The notes: a model not told the origin generated them from the letters alone. Shown: positions 40,849 through 50,589, counted from the stretch's first letter. The stretch: 64,000 nucleotides of DNA from Pseudomonadota bacterium (GCA_023442945.1 JAEZWW010000071.1:1-64000), one strand, 5' to 3'. Numbers and translations: made by a program.

Positions 40849-42558
40849 ATGGCCGCCAATGCCCTCGCAGCGTTCACCGAGGCGCGCGATTTCCTGCTCA
40901 AGCACCGGACCGACTACGCCACCGCGTACCGCGACTTCCGCTGGCCTCAGCTGGGCGAATTCAACTGGGCGCTGGACCATTTCGACAGCCTGGCGCGCGG
41001 CAACGACGCGACGGCACTGCACATCGTGGGCGAAGACGGCAGCGAAGTGCGGCGCAGCTTTGCCGAGCTGAGCCAGCGCTCCAACCAGGTCGCCAACTGG
41101 CTGCGCGCCCAGGGCGTGAAGCGCGGCGACCGCGTGCTGCTGATGATGGGCAACGAGCTGCCGCTGTGGGAGCTGATGCTGGCCTGCATCAAGCTGGGCG
41201 CGGTGATGATCCCCGCCACGCCGCTGCTGACGGCCGACGACCTGCAGGACCGCCTGGGCCGCGGCAACGTGCGCCACGTCGTCATCGCCAGCGAACATGC
41301 GCCCAAATTCGTCGACCTGCCGGGGCGCTACACGCGCATCACCGTGGGTGCGCCGGTCGCAGGTTGGACCGACTACGCCGACAGCGCCAGTGCGCCCACC
41401 GACTTCACGCCCGACGGCCCGACGCAGGCCACCGACCCGCTGCTGCTGTACTTCACCAGCGGCACCACGTCCAAGCCCAAGCTGGTGCTGCACACGCACC
41501 AAAGCTACCCGGTCGGCCACCTGAGCACCATGTACTGGATCGGCCTGCAACCGGATGACGTGCACCTGAACATCAGCTCGCCCGGCTGGGCCAAGCACGC
41601 CTGGAGCTGCTTCTTCGCGCCCTGGAACGCAGGGGCGACCATCTTCATCTTCAACTACACGCGCTTTTCGGCGCCCGCGCTGCTCAACGTGCTGCAAAAG
41701 CACCAGGTCACCAGCCTGTGCGCGCCGCCCACGGTGTGGCGCCTGCTGATTCAGGAGGATCTGAAAGCCTGGTCCGGCCAACTGGCGCTGCGCGAGATCA
41801 TTGGCGCAGGCGAGCCGCTCAACCCCGAAATCATCGACCAGGTGCAGGCCGCCTGGAGCATGACGCTGCGCGACGGCTTCGGCCAGACCGAGACTACGGC
41901 GCAGATCGGCAACACGCCCGGCCAGCCCGTCAAACCGGGCAGCATGGGCCGCCCGCTGCCCGGCTACGAAGTCGTGCTGCTGGACGTGGACGACAACCCC
42001 GCCGACGAGGGCGAGGTGAGCCTGAACCTGGCCGTGCGCCCGCTTGGCCTGATGGTGGGCTACGAAGACAGCGCCCAGACCACGGCCAACGTCATGCGCC
42101 AGGGCTGCTACCACACCGGCGACACCGCCACGCGCGATGCCGACGGCTACATCACCTTCGTCGGCCGCGCCGACGACGTGTTCAAGGCCAGCGACTACCG
42201 CATCAGTCCGTTCGAGCTGGAAAGCGTGCTGATCGAACACCCGGCCGTGACCGAAGTCGCCATCGTCCCCAGCCCCGACCCGGTGCGCCTGGCCGTGCCC
42301 AAGGCCTTCGTCACGCTGGCCGCGGGCCAGCAGCCCGACGCGCAACTGGCCGAGGACATCCTCAGCTTTGCCCGCACGCGCCTGGCGCCCTACAAACGCG
42401 TGCGCCGCCTGCAGTTTGTGAACGAGCTGCCCAAGACCATCAGCGGCAAGATCCGCCGCGTGCAGATGCGCCGCGCCGAAACCGAGCGCGGCGCGCCAGA
42501 CGCCACGCGGGCTGAGATGGAGTACTTTGAGGAAGACTTTCCTGCGCTGAAGGGGTGA
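40849..42558 (+). CDS. AMP-forming acyl-CoA synthetase (acetyl-/medium-chain type)
   Basis: Adenylate-forming enzyme activating a carboxylic acid to its CoA thioester. The P-loop is LLLYFTSGTTSKPKLVLHTH (near residue 203), the A5 motif GFGQTE, and the C-terminal domain carries GRADDVFKASDYRISP and the catalytic Lys in PKTISGKIRR. Length 569 from the ATG at 40849. The sequence is of the acetyl-CoA synthetase-like/MACS group; the true substrate cannot be read. Flanked by inverted repeat copies (40670 and 42604). Confidence 0.88.
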   Translation: MAANALAAFTEARDFLLKHRTDYATAYRDFRWPQLGEFNWALDHFDSLARGNDATALHIVGEDGSEVRRSFAELSQRSNQVANWLRAQGVKRGDRVLLMMGNELPLWELMLACIKLGAVMIPATPLLTADDLQDRLGRGNVRHVVIASEHAPKFVDLPGRYTRITVGAPVAGWTDYADSASAPTDFTPDGPTQATDPLLLYFTSGTTSKPKLVLHTHQSYPVGHLSTMYWIGLQPDDVHLNISSPGWAKHAWSCFFAPWNAGATIFIFNYTRFSAPALLNVLQKHQVTSLCAPPTVWRLLIQEDLKAWSGQLALREIIGAGEPLNPEIIDQVQAAWSMTLRDGFGQTETTAQIGNTPGQPVKPGSMGRPLPGYEVVLLDVDDNPADEGEVSLNLAVRPLGLMVGYEDSAQTTANVMRQGCYHTGDTATRDADGYITFVGRADDVFKASDYRISPFELESVLIEHPAVTEVAIVPSPDPVRLAVPKAFVTLAAGQQPDAQLAEDILSFARTRLAPYKRVRRLQFVNELPKTISGKIRRVQMRRAETERGAPDATRAEMEYFEEDFPALKG

Positions 42559-42603
42559 GCGGCCAGAGGAGGCCGAGGCGCTTCAATACCAGCGAGAAAA
42601 CTC

Positions 42604-42650
42604 CGCCTGGCCTAGGTGGAATCTGCGCGAGCAGCTCACTTTTTGGTAGT
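42604..42650 (+). repeat. Dispersed repeat copy downstream of the acyl-CoA synthetase gene
   Basis: Forward, somewhat divergent copy: CGCCTGGCCTAGGTGGA, core TCTGCGCGAGCAGCTCAC, tail GGTAGT. It faces the copy at 42752 in the same intergenic gap. Between them lies a hairpin GCAGCGC/GCGCTGC at 42697-42714. Confidence 0.8.
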
Positions 42651-42751
42651 CGACCGCTGCGGACGTGGCGACGGGTATGTCGTTTGTGTAGTGCCTGCAG
42701 CGCACCGGCGCTGCCCCTCCGCCCATTCACCCGGTGCCACGCTGCTCTGGG

Positions 42752-42803
42752 GCATCAAAAACCATAGCTGCCCGCGCAGGTGGTTCTAAGGCTGAGGGGT
42801 GAT
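42752..42803 (-). repeat. Dispersed repeat copy downstream of the MscS gene
   Basis: On the minus strand: CACCCCTCAGCCTTAGAACC, core CCTGCGCGGGCAGCTATG, tail only weakly conserved. Lies 5 bp past the stop of the minus-strand MscS gene. Confidence 0.82.
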
Positions 42804-42808
42804 TTTGC

Positions 42809-43408
42809 TCAGATATCCCAAGTGGGCGCGGTCTGGCTGGGCGGCGGCTCCATGCCCGCACGCCAGCGCCGCAGCGACTTCTGGAAGAACAGCGTGTTGG
42901 GCACCTGCAGCAGCGCGCCGGGGTGCGCCGGGTCGCGGTCTTCCAGGACGGTGTAGATCAGCCGGATGTCGACCACACGCCCCCGGATGCCCGGCTTGTC
43001 GCCGGTGTCGATCAGCTCGATGGTGTCGCCCTCACGGAAGGGGCGCGTGGTGAAGATGAGCACCGCGCAGAACAGGTTGGACAGCACGCTCCAGGCGGCA
43101 AAGAAGGCGACCGCGCCCACCGCCACGAAGCTGGTGATACCCGCCCACAGCACTTCGGACGACACGCCCAGCCGTTCCAGCACCCACAGCGCGGCGATGC
43201 CGTAGATCAGCCAGCGCAGCAGGTTGCGCGCCGGCGTGATGGCGGCTGGCGGCAGTTGGTAGCGGCGGCTGAGGCGCGTCAGCACGCGGCGCACCAGCCG
43301 CTGCAGCACCCAGGCCAGCAGGACGATGCCCACCACCTGCGCCAGCGGCAGGACCACGTCCAGCCAGTCGAGCAGCCAGGGCGGGAGCAGGGCGCGCAGG
43401 TGATTCAA
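42809..43408 (-). CDS. Small-conductance mechanosensitive channel, MscS family (short)
   Basis: Channel-like inner-membrane protein of 199 residues. Membrane helices at about residues 18-37, 64-82 and 88-115; the last holds the pore-helix pattern (ITSFVAVGAVAFFAAWSVLSN). The beta domain (TTRPFREGDTIELIDTGDKP, LQVPNTLFFQKSL) follows, but the protein stops there and lacks the C-terminal cage of E. coli MscS. Such short MscS proteins are common in Comamonadaceae. It is downstream of lysS on the same strand, with a 172-bp gap. Confidence 0.88.
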   Translation of the reverse strand: MNHLRALLPPWLLDWLDVVLPLAQVVGIVLLAWVLQRLVRRVLTRLSRRYQLPPAAITPARNLLRWLIYGIAALWVLERLGVSSEVLWAGITSFVAVGAVAFFAAWSVLSNLFCAVLIFTTRPFREGDTIELIDTGDKPGIRGRVVDIRLIYTVLEDRDPAHPGALLQVPNTLFFQKSLRRWRAGMEPPPSQTAPTWDI

Positions 43409-43580
43409 GCGCGGACCTTCTGTGACGTCGCGCCGCAGAAACCCTCAGGAGGGAGGCCCTGCCGAGCAACTGGCGCAGGACGTACCAAGTTGGCACCCGC
43501 TGGGCGTACGGCTGCGCCACGCACGGACGCCGCCGCCCACCGCGCCATGGGGCGGGCCGCCGGCTGCTGGGCGCCGCGCC

Positions 43581-45140
43581 TCACGCCTCGTGCCGCAGGG
43601 CAGGGAACAGGATCACGTCGCGGATGCTGGGGCTGTCGGTCAGCAGCATCATGAAGCGGTCGATGCCCACACCGCAGCCGCCGGTGGGCGGCATGCCGTA
43701 TTCCAGCGCGCGCACGAAGTCCGCGTCGTAGAACATCGCCTCGTCGTCGCCCGAATCCTTGGCGCTGGCCTGCGCCTGAAAGCGCGCGGCCTGGTCTTCA
43801 GCGTCGTTCAGCTCGCTGAAGCCGTTGGCCATCTCGCGGCCGGTAATGTAGAGCTCGAAGCGCTCGGTCACCTCGGGCCGCGCGTCGTTGGCGCGCGCCA
43901 GCGGGCTGATCTCGGTCGGGTGTTCCATGATGAAGGTCGGCGCCCACAGTTGTGATTCGACCGCTTCTTCAAAGTACATGACCTGCAGTGACGGCAGGCT
44001 GCGCTGCGACAGCTTGTCTTTCTCTTCGCTCATGCCCAGCTTTTTCAGGCGCTGGATCAGCTCGGCCTTGTCGTCCACCCGCGTGCCGATGTCGGTGTGC
44101 GCGTCGATGGCTTCGCGGATCGTCAGGCGCTGGAAGGGCTGGCTCAGGTCGACCTCACGGCCCTGGTAGGTCAGCTGCAACGTGCCCGCCGCCTGCATGG
44201 CGGTGGCGCGCAACAGGTCTTCGGTGTAGGTCATCAGGTCCTGGTAGTTCCAGTACGCGGCGTAGAACTCCATCATCGTGAACTCGGGGTTGTGCCGCAC
44301 GCTGATGCCTTCGTTGCGGAAACTCCGGTTGATCTCGTACACGCGCTCAAAGCCGCCGACGATCAGGCGCTTGAGGTACAGCTCCGGCGCGATGCGCAGG
44401 AACATCTGCTGGTCGAGCGCGTTGTGGTGCGTGACAAACGGCTTGGCGTTGGCGCCGCCCGGAATCGGGTGGAGCATGGGCGTTTCGACTTCCATGAAGC
44501 CGTTGTCGCCCATAAACGCGCGCATGGCCGACAGCGTCTTGCTGCGCGCGGCAAAGCGGTCGCGCGCGGCCTCGTCCATGATCAGATCAACGTAGCGCTG
44601 GCGGTACTTCAGCTCCTGGTCCTGCATGCCGTGGAACTTGTCCGGCAGCGGGCGCAGGCTTTTGGTCAACAGGCGCAGCGTGGTCGCGTGGATCGACAAC
44701 TCTCCCTTGCCGGTGCGAAACAGGTAGCCTTCCACGCCGACGATGTCGCCCAAATCCCAGTGTTTGAAGGCGTCGTACACGGCTTCGCCCACGTCTTCCT
44801 TGGTGATGTAGGCCTGGATGCGGCCCGTGGCGTCCTGCAGCGTGGCGAAGCTGGCCTTGCCCATCACGCGCTTGAGCATCATGCGCCCGGCAATGCTGAC
44901 GTCGACCTTCTTGCCAGCAGCCAGGTCGGCCTCGAATGCTGCTTTTTCCGTAGCGCCATGCGCTTGATGGATCTGGGCTGCGCGGTCTTTTGGCTTGAAA
45001 TCGTTGGGGAAGGCCACGCCTGCGCCCGCCGCTTGCGCCGCGCGCAAGCCTTTCAGCTTCTCGCGCCGTTCGGCGATCAGCTTGTTTTCGTCTTGTTCGG
45101 GGGCAGCGGAAGCCGGTGCGGGCGCGTCAGCAGAGTTCAT
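43581..45140 (-). CDS. lysS: Lysyl-tRNA synthetase (class II)
   Basis: Charges tRNA-Lys. N-terminal OB-fold anticodon domain (SIAGRMMLKRVMGKASFATL) and class II catalytic core: motif 2 YEINRSFRNEGISVRHNPEF and motif 3 GCGVGIDRFMMLLT. Length 519 from the ATG at 45140, slightly above the usual ~505 owing to an Ala/Pro-rich leader. The open frame extends upstream but has no conserved residues. Divergent from the glycan cluster. Confidence 0.96.
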   Translation of the reverse strand: MNSADAPAPASAAPEQDENKLIAERREKLKGLRAAQAAGAGVAFPNDFKPKDRAAQIHQAHGATEKAAFEADLAAGKKVDVSIAGRMMLKRVMGKASFATLQDATGRIQAYITKEDVGEAVYDAFKHWDLGDIVGVEGYLFRTGKGELSIHATTLRLLTKSLRPLPDKFHGMQDQELKYRQRYVDLIMDEAARDRFAARSKTLSAMRAFMGDNGFMEVETPMLHPIPGGANAKPFVTHHNALDQQMFLRIAPELYLKRLIVGGFERVYEINRSFRNEGISVRHNPEFTMMEFYAAYWNYQDLMTYTEDLLRATAMQAAGTLQLTYQGREVDLSQPFQRLTIREAIDAHTDIGTRVDDKAELIQRLKKLGMSEEKDKLSQRSLPSLQVMYFEEAVESQLWAPTFIMEHPTEISPLARANDARPEVTERFELYITGREMANGFSELNDAEDQAARFQAQASAKDSGDDEAMFYDADFVRALEYGMPPTGGCGVGIDRFMMLLTDSPSIRDVILFPALRHEA

Positions 45141-45329
45141 GGGGGGCGTCAGAAAGCCGACCAGCAGGCGACGGATAATCGCGCCACACCAGCAGCACAG
45201 AGAGAAGGGTAAAACGCGCCATTTTAGGCTTGCGTTCAGACGGCCCATGGCCAGCGTCAACCGATGTTTCCAGCCACAGCACCACGAACGGCACCTGCCA
45301 TGCCGATGCGGTGCGGTGCGCCGAAAGCC

Positions 45330-46625
45330 ATGACCGGGCCCTGGCCGCCTGCCTCGTTCGCCCGCTCGGCGCTGACGCTGCTGGCGGGTGGGGCGTTCGC
45401 CCAACTCGTGCCCCTGCTGCTGGGCCCTGTGGTGGCGCGCCTGTATACGCCGGCGGCCATGGGCGTTTTCACGCAGTTCAGTACGGTAGCAGCGACGCTG
45501 GCGGTGGCAGCGAGCCTGCGCTACGAACAGGCCTTGCCGCTGGAGCGCGATGACACCGAAGCCCAAGCCTTGCTGGCACTGACGCTGCGGCTGCTGGCGC
45601 TGGCCATTGTGCTGAGCGTGCCGCTGGCCTGGGCGCTTCACCAAGCGGGCTGGCTGCCTCTGCCGGCCATGCTGCCCTTGGCGATCGGCTGTGCTGGCCT
45701 GTTGCAGGTCATGATGCTCTGGGCGAACCGGGCGCACCGGTTCCAGGCACTTGCGGTGTCGCGGGTGGTTCAGTACGGCGGCGCGGCGCTGGTCCAGGCG
45801 GGTTTGGGGTGGTGGCTCTGGCAGGGTTCGGCCATTGGCGGTGAGGGCGCCTGGGCGCTCGTGGTCGCGCCCATGCTCGCGCAGTTATTGGCCTTGGTGT
45901 GGCTGCTGCGTCCGGCGCCGGCTGGCGGCTGGCCTGCGCTGTGGGCGCCGGCCAGTGCCATGCTGCGGCGACAGATGCGGGCGATCGCCTACCGCCACCG
46001 GGACTTTGCGTGGGCCAACACGCCGCATGCGTTTCTGGGGACTCTGCAGGACGCGTTGGCCGTGGCGTTGCTCGTCGCGTGGTCGGGCGACGCGGCCGCT
46101 GGCCTGTGGGGCTTGGCCCTGCGGTACCTGAAGGCGCCGGCGACCTTGGTCGGCAGCGCGGTGTCGCAGGCGCTGTACCCCCGCCTGACTGCGGCAAGCC
46201 CGCAGGAGGGCCGACGCATGGTGCGGCAGTTGATGGCGCTGCTGGGCGCGTTGGCCTTGGCGCTGATGGCCATCCTGCTGCTTTGGGGCCCCGCGCTGTT
46301 TGCCTTTGCGTTCGGCGAAACCTGGCGAGAAGCAGGGGATTTGGCGCGGGCGCTTGGCCCATACATTGCGGCGCATTTCGTCGCCGCGCCACTGGCGGTG
46401 GTCACCATGGCCTGGCACGCGCAGCGCTGGGCGTTCCGCTACGCATTGCTTGGCCAAATCGCCTTCGTGGCTGCGCTGGGTGGGGGCCTCTGGGAAGGTG
46501 GATTGGGCGGGGGCGCCTGGGCTGTTTCGCTGGCCATGGTGCCGTACTTCGCGTGGTATTTTTGGCGCCTCGCTCATTGGCCGTTGGCCGCGATACCGGT
46601 TCGTTCACAGGGCGCGCAGGCATGA
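45330..46625 (+). CDS. Wzx-type oligosaccharide flippase (MOP superfamily)
   Basis: Polytopic inner-membrane protein with about 12 hydrophobic segments over 431 residues. The N-terminus (ALTLLAGGAFAQLVPLLLGP and VVARLYTPAAMGVF) is the polysaccharide-biosynthesis (RfbX/Wzx) pattern. It would flip an undecaprenyl-diphosphate-linked glycan to the periplasm. Start uncertain: ATGs at 45264, 45300 and 45306 would add a basic leader without conservation; 45330 is preferred. First gene of the glycan cluster, with a 4-bp overlap to the next gene. Confidence 0.88.
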   Translation: MTGPWPPASFARSALTLLAGGAFAQLVPLLLGPVVARLYTPAAMGVFTQFSTVAATLAVAASLRYEQALPLERDDTEAQALLALTLRLLALAIVLSVPLAWALHQAGWLPLPAMLPLAIGCAGLLQVMMLWANRAHRFQALAVSRVVQYGGAALVQAGLGWWLWQGSAIGGEGAWALVVAPMLAQLLALVWLLRPAPAGGWPALWAPASAMLRRQMRAIAYRHRDFAWANTPHAFLGTLQDALAVALLVAWSGDAAAGLWGLALRYLKAPATLVGSAVSQALYPRLTAASPQEGRRMVRQLMALLGALALALMAILLLWGPALFAFAFGETWREAGDLARALGPYIAAHFVAAPLAVVTMAWHAQRWAFRYALLGQIAFVAALGGGLWEGGLGGGAWAVSLAMVPYFAWYFWRLAHWPLAAIPVRSQGAQA

Positions 46626-47233
46626 CGGGGCTTCGAGCTTGGGTTAACCGGTGGCGTCGCCGCGCATGGCACGCGGTGTTTTTCAGGATGCTGTTCGGTG
46701 AACGCAGCGTGGGCCTGCGACTGCCAGGAACCCGCATTTCACCCAGTACATGCATAGAGAACGAGGCCTCACTGACCTTGGGTGACAACGTATTCATTGG
46801 ACATTTCAACTTCATCGAAGCCAGCGCCGGCGTCCACATCGGTGCCGGCACCCAGGTGACCAATTTCGTGAGCATCGTCAGCCACAGTACCCACCGCGCC
46901 GTCCGTGTGGCTGCGTCTTTGTCCGGCGCTGTGGCACCGGCTGCCGATGCGGCGGTGCTGCGTGCGCCCATCACGGTGGGTGAACGTTGCTTCATCGGCC
47001 CGCACAGCACGCTCGAAGCCGGCACTGTCCTGGGGCATGGCACGCTGGTCGCGGCGCACAGCCGCGTCCGTGGGCACCATCCTGATTTCGCCGTGTTGGC
47101 GGGCAGCCCGGCGCGGGTCGTGGGCGATGTTCGTGCGGGTGACGATCGCTGGTTGGTGGATCACCCAGACCTGCGCGCGCCCTACGAGCAGTGGCGCCAG
47201 GCGATCGAGCAAGCCAGGACGAAAGGCACGTGA
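46622..47233 (+). CDS. Left-handed beta-helix acyltransferase (hexapeptide repeat)
   Basis: 203 residues with imperfect hexapeptide repeats (LGDNVFIGHFNFIEASAGV, IGAGTQVTNFV, VGERCFIGPHSTLEAGTVLG), the LbetaH fold of WbbJ/PglD-type O- or N-acyltransferases. His in VSIVSHSTHR is a likely catalytic residue. It lacks the Rossmann N-domain of PglD. It would acetylate a sugar of the glycan; whether the 4-amino group made by the nearby aminotransferase or a hydroxyl is unknown. Overlaps both neighbours by 4 bp. Confidence 0.82.
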   Translation: MTGLRAWVNRWRRRAWHAVFFRMLFGERSVGLRLPGTRISPSTCIENEASLTLGDNVFIGHFNFIEASAGVHIGAGTQVTNFVSIVSHSTHRAVRVAASLSGAVAPAADAAVLRAPITVGERCFIGPHSTLEAGTVLGHGTLVAAHSRVRGHHPDFAVLAGSPARVVGDVRAGDDRWLVDHPDLRAPYEQWRQAIEQARTKGT

Positions 47234-48291
47234 CCCAACCGCATTTGACCTTGCTGGGCGACGCCACCAGCGTGCACGTGCAACGCTGGGCGCGTGAGAT
47301 GCTGGCGCGCGACTGGCGTGTGTCTCTGGTAACGGCGCGGCCCGCTCCCGTAGAAGGCGTGACGCAGCACGTGCTGCAGCCCGTGCGTCGCAGCCGCGAT
47401 TGGCTGGGCCGGGTGGGCGAGGCCAAGGCCTTGGTTGCGGCCCTCCGCCCGGATATCGTGCACGCGCACTACGTCACGTCGTACGGGTACCTGGCTGCCC
47501 ATGTGTCAGGTGTCCCACGGGTGATGACCGCTTGGGGCAGCGATCTGCTGGTCACGCCGCAGCGCAACGTAGCGTTGCGGTGGTTGACGGGATGGATCCT
47601 GCGCCGCGCGTCGCTGATCACAGGCGATTCGGCCGACCTGATTGCGCTGGCGCGGCGCTGGGCGCCGCAAGTGCGCTCAGAGCTGATCCACTGGGGTGTC
47701 GATTTGGCGCGTTTCCGGCCTACCCCATGGGCGGAGAAACCAGCGGCCGAGGCGCTCAGCCTGCGCAGTTGGGAGCCGAACTACCAGATTGATCTCATCT
47801 TGCGTGCCTTTGCGGAGGTGCGACGCATGCGACCCGACGCGCGTTTGCACCTGTTGGGCGGCGGCAGCGAAGAAGCTGCATTGCGATCGCTGGCGGAGTC
47901 GCTGGCGCTGGGGGAAGCTGCGGTTTTCCATGGTCGGCTGGACGACGCTGGCATGGCGCGCGTCTTGGCGCGCAGCAAGCTGTCGATCAGCGTGCCGCGC
48001 AGCGACGCGACATCCGTCTCGGTACTCGAAAGCATGGCGAGCGGCGTGGCGGTGCTGGCGAGCGATCTTCCGGCGAACCGGGAGTGGTTGGTGCCGAGTG
48101 CAATCGTGTCGACGAACGACGTTGATGCCCTGGCCGCAAGATGGCTTGCTTTGTTGTCCAACGATGACGAAGCCACGGCGCTGGCCCAAGGCAACGCCGA
48201 GCGAATCGCACGGCAGGGCGACCGCCGCGCTCAGATGGATGCCATGGACCGCTTGTACCGGGAATTTCTGCGCGGCGGGTCTACGGAATGA
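47230..48291 (+). CDS. Glycosyltransferase family 4 (GT-B fold)
   Basis: 353 residues from a GTG overlapping the previous stop. N-terminal LTLLGDATSVHVQRWAREML with HAHYVTSYGYLAAH, and the C-terminal GT4 signature SISVPRSDATSVSVLESMAS, which holds the EX7E-like acidic residues contacting the nucleotide sugar. LLGGGSEEAALR is the phosphate loop region. A retaining transferase adding a sugar to the lipid-linked glycan at the inner face of the membrane; donor unknown. Confidence 0.86.
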   Translation: MTQPHLTLLGDATSVHVQRWAREMLARDWRVSLVTARPAPVEGVTQHVLQPVRRSRDWLGRVGEAKALVAALRPDIVHAHYVTSYGYLAAHVSGVPRVMTAWGSDLLVTPQRNVALRWLTGWILRRASLITGDSADLIALARRWAPQVRSELIHWGVDLARFRPTPWAEKPAAEALSLRSWEPNYQIDLILRAFAEVRRMRPDARLHLLGGGSEEAALRSLAESLALGEAAVFHGRLDDAGMARVLARSKLSISVPRSDATSVSVLESMASGVAVLASDLPANREWLVPSAIVSTNDVDALAARWLALLSNDDEATALAQGNAERIARQGDRRAQMDAMDRLYREFLRGGSTE

Positions 48292-49412
48292 ATGAGAACA
48301 GCTCAGATAGGCGCGGGCCGCATGCGATGGCCGCAGAGCCGTCGCCTATGGAGACGCTGCGCTGCGTCAGCATCATTGCGCCGTGCCGCAACGAACGCGC
48401 CCACATCGATGCGTTTCTCGACGGCGCACTTGCGCAAACGGTACCTTCCGGATGGCGCGCTGAAGTGTTGGTGGCGGACGGGGAGAGTGACGACGGGACC
48501 GCTGAACGCCTTCGCGCACGAGCGAGAGAGGATGTTCGAATCAAGGTTGTGGCGAATCCAGGTCGAATTGTGTCGAGTGGACTCAACTTGTGTCTTGCAC
48601 AAGCGCAAGGCGAGGTCATCGTCAGGATGGACGTCCACACGCGCTTTGCGGAGGACTATCTTGCCGAGTGCATTGCCGCGTTGCAACGCACAGGCGCCGA
48701 CAACGTCGGCGGTGCCTGGGTCGCTGAGGGAGAGGGCCCGATGGGGCAGGCGATCGCGGCGGCGTTCCAGAGTCGTTGGGTGGTCGGGGGCGCTCGCTCG
48801 CGTGACCAAGCCTATGAAGGCGAAGTTGACACGGTGTACCTTGGTTGCTGGCCGCGCGCCAGTTTTGAGCGCTACGGCGACTTCGATGAGGCGCTCGTTC
48901 GCAACCAGGACGACGAGCACAACCTGCGGTTGCGTCTTGCTGGTGGGTGCATATGGCAAAGCGCGCTTATCCGCTCTTGGTACCGGCCCAGAGAGACTTT
49001 GGGCCATTTGTTTCGTCAGCAATACCAGTATGGGTACTGGCGCCCATTTGTCATGCGCAAACACGGGAAACCGGGCTCTGCCAGGCAACTTGTGCCTGCT
49101 GTATTCGTCGCCGCGCTCGTGTTGACCTCGTTGTTGGCAAGTCTCTGGCCCTTGCCATGGCTGGCATTGTTGGCCGCTTACGCGCTTTATGTTGGCGCGG
49201 CGTCGATGCTGGTTGTGGCCGGAGAGGCTGGGTCACGTGCCAAGACGTCCTCTCCACTGGGCCCGGCGTGTTTGATAGGATCGTCCTTTGCGCGCTTGGT
49301 GCTCGTAGTGTCCACTTACCATCTGGCCTATGGTCTGGGCAGCTGGCGGGGGGTGTTGGACCTCGCGCTCGGGCGTCGCGTCTCAAGCGAGATCGCGAAG
49401 ATAACCCGCTAA
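48288..49412 (+). CDS. Glycosyltransferase family 2 with membrane tail
   Basis: 374 residues. GT-A fold: VSIIAPCRNERAHIDAFLDG, DXD-type metal site in VRMDVHTRF near residue 115, and RNQDDEHNLRLRLAGG (the ED-like catalytic region). Two to three C-terminal membrane helices near residues 265-310 and 335-350, as in succinoglycan ExoA-like transferases. Start overlaps the previous stop. Base composition is lower in GC than the neighbours over 48.5-49.4 kb, which may indicate transfer. Confidence 0.86.
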   Translation: MNENSSDRRGPHAMAAEPSPMETLRCVSIIAPCRNERAHIDAFLDGALAQTVPSGWRAEVLVADGESDDGTAERLRARAREDVRIKVVANPGRIVSSGLNLCLAQAQGEVIVRMDVHTRFAEDYLAECIAALQRTGADNVGGAWVAEGEGPMGQAIAAAFQSRWVVGGARSRDQAYEGEVDTVYLGCWPRASFERYGDFDEALVRNQDDEHNLRLRLAGGCIWQSALIRSWYRPRETLGHLFRQQYQYGYWRPFVMRKHGKPGSARQLVPAVFVAALVLTSLLASLWPLPWLALLAAYALYVGAASMLVVAGEAGSRAKTSSPLGPACLIGSSFARLVLVVSTYHLAYGLGSWRGVLDLALGRRVSSEIAKITR

Positions 49413-49428
49413 ATAAATTTCGCCCTAC

Positions 49429-50589
49429 ATGCAGACGTCTGAACCGTTTATTCCATTCGCTCGCCCCGATACGGGCGAGGAAGAAATCGACGCCGTAGCG
49501 CGCGTGCTGCGTTCCGGCTGGTTGTCGACGGGGCCCGAAACCCGGGCGTTTGAGACCGAATTCGCCAACTTTCTGGGCGGTGGTCTTCATGCGATCGCGG
49601 TCAATTCTGCGACGGCCGCGTTGCATCTGGCCCTCGAAGCGATTGGCATCGGTCCGGGTGACGAGGTCATTGCCCCCACGCTGACCTTCACCGCCACAGT
49701 AGAGGTGGCTCGGTACCTGGGCGCTGATGCGGTATTGGTTGACGTGGATCCGATCACGCTCAACATGGACTCCGCCAAGGTGGAGGCGGCCATCACGCCT
49801 CGTACCAAGGCCATTTTGCCGGTCCATTACAGCGGCCTGGCGTGTGACATGGATGCGATCTTTGCGATCGCACAGCGCCACCAGCTGCAGGTCGTTGAAG
49901 ATGCGGCCCACGCCCTGCCAGCCACGTACCGCGGCCAAACCATTGGGCAGTTGGGCAGCGCGGCGACCGCGTTCAGCTTCTATGCCAACAAGACGATGAC
50001 CACTGCTGAGGGTGGGATGATCGTGACCCGCGACGTGGACCTTGCAGCACGCATGCGTGTGATGCGCTTGCACGGTATCAGCCGCGACGTTTTTGACCGT
50101 TTTCAAAGTACCACCCCTGGTTGGTATTACGAGATCATCGCGCCGGGTTTCAAGTACAACATGCCGGATATCTCTGGCGCGCTGGGCCGAGTGCAATTGC
50201 GACGGCTGCCCGGCTTCCTTGACAGACGCCAGAAGATGGCGGCGCGCTACCTGCAGGAGTTGCGCGATCTGCCCTTGGTTCTCCCGGCCGATGCACCCGC
50301 TGGAGAGACGCACGCTTGGCACATGTTTGTCATTCGCTTGAGCGAAGCAGCGCGCTTGACCCGCGATCAGGTGATTCAGGCATTGAGCGACGCTGGCATT
50401 GGCACGAGCGTTCATTACTTGCCCTTGCATCGACAGCCCTATTGGCGCGACCGCTACGGTCTGCGAAACGAACAGTTTCCAGTCGCCGACGACGCCTACG
50501 AGCGGATGATCAGCATTCCGCTGTACACCGCGATGAGCGATGACGAGCAAGGGCGGGTGATTGCCGCTTTGCATGCGATCTTGAGTTGA
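49429..50589 (+). CDS. DegT/DnrJ/EryC1-family sugar aminotransferase
   Basis: PLP-dependent enzyme of 386 residues that transaminates a 4-keto (or 3-keto) nucleotide sugar. PLP Lys lies in SFYANKTMTTAEGGM near residue 187; VEDAAHALPA and NSATAALHLAL are further family blocks. With the 4,6-dehydratase at 51527 it would convert UDP-4-keto-6-deoxy-GlcNAc to a UDP-4-amino sugar, as PglE, PseC or WecE do (pathway inference). Which of these cannot be decided by eye. Confidence 0.9.
   Translation: MQTSEPFIPFARPDTGEEEIDAVARVLRSGWLSTGPETRAFETEFANFLGGGLHAIAVNSATAALHLALEAIGIGPGDEVIAPTLTFTATVEVARYLGADAVLVDVDPITLNMDSAKVEAAITPRTKAILPVHYSGLACDMDAIFAIAQRHQLQVVEDAAHALPATYRGQTIGQLGSAATAFSFYANKTMTTAEGGMIVTRDVDLAARMRVMRLHGISRDVFDRFQSTTPGWYYEIIAPGFKYNMPDISGALGRVQLRRLPGFLDRRQKMAARYLQELRDLPLVLPADAPAGETHAWHMFVIRLSEAARLTRDQVIQALSDAGIGTSVHYLPLHRQPYWRDRYGLRNEQFPVADDAYERMISIPLYTAMSDDEQGRVIAALHAILS

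Noticed and set aside
43409..43580. Gap between the MscS gene and lysS as a site of the GC-rich hairpin repeat found at 36571
   Set aside because: Shares GC richness and a CCTC-GGAGG element but not the CCCCCTGAG...GACGACGC order.
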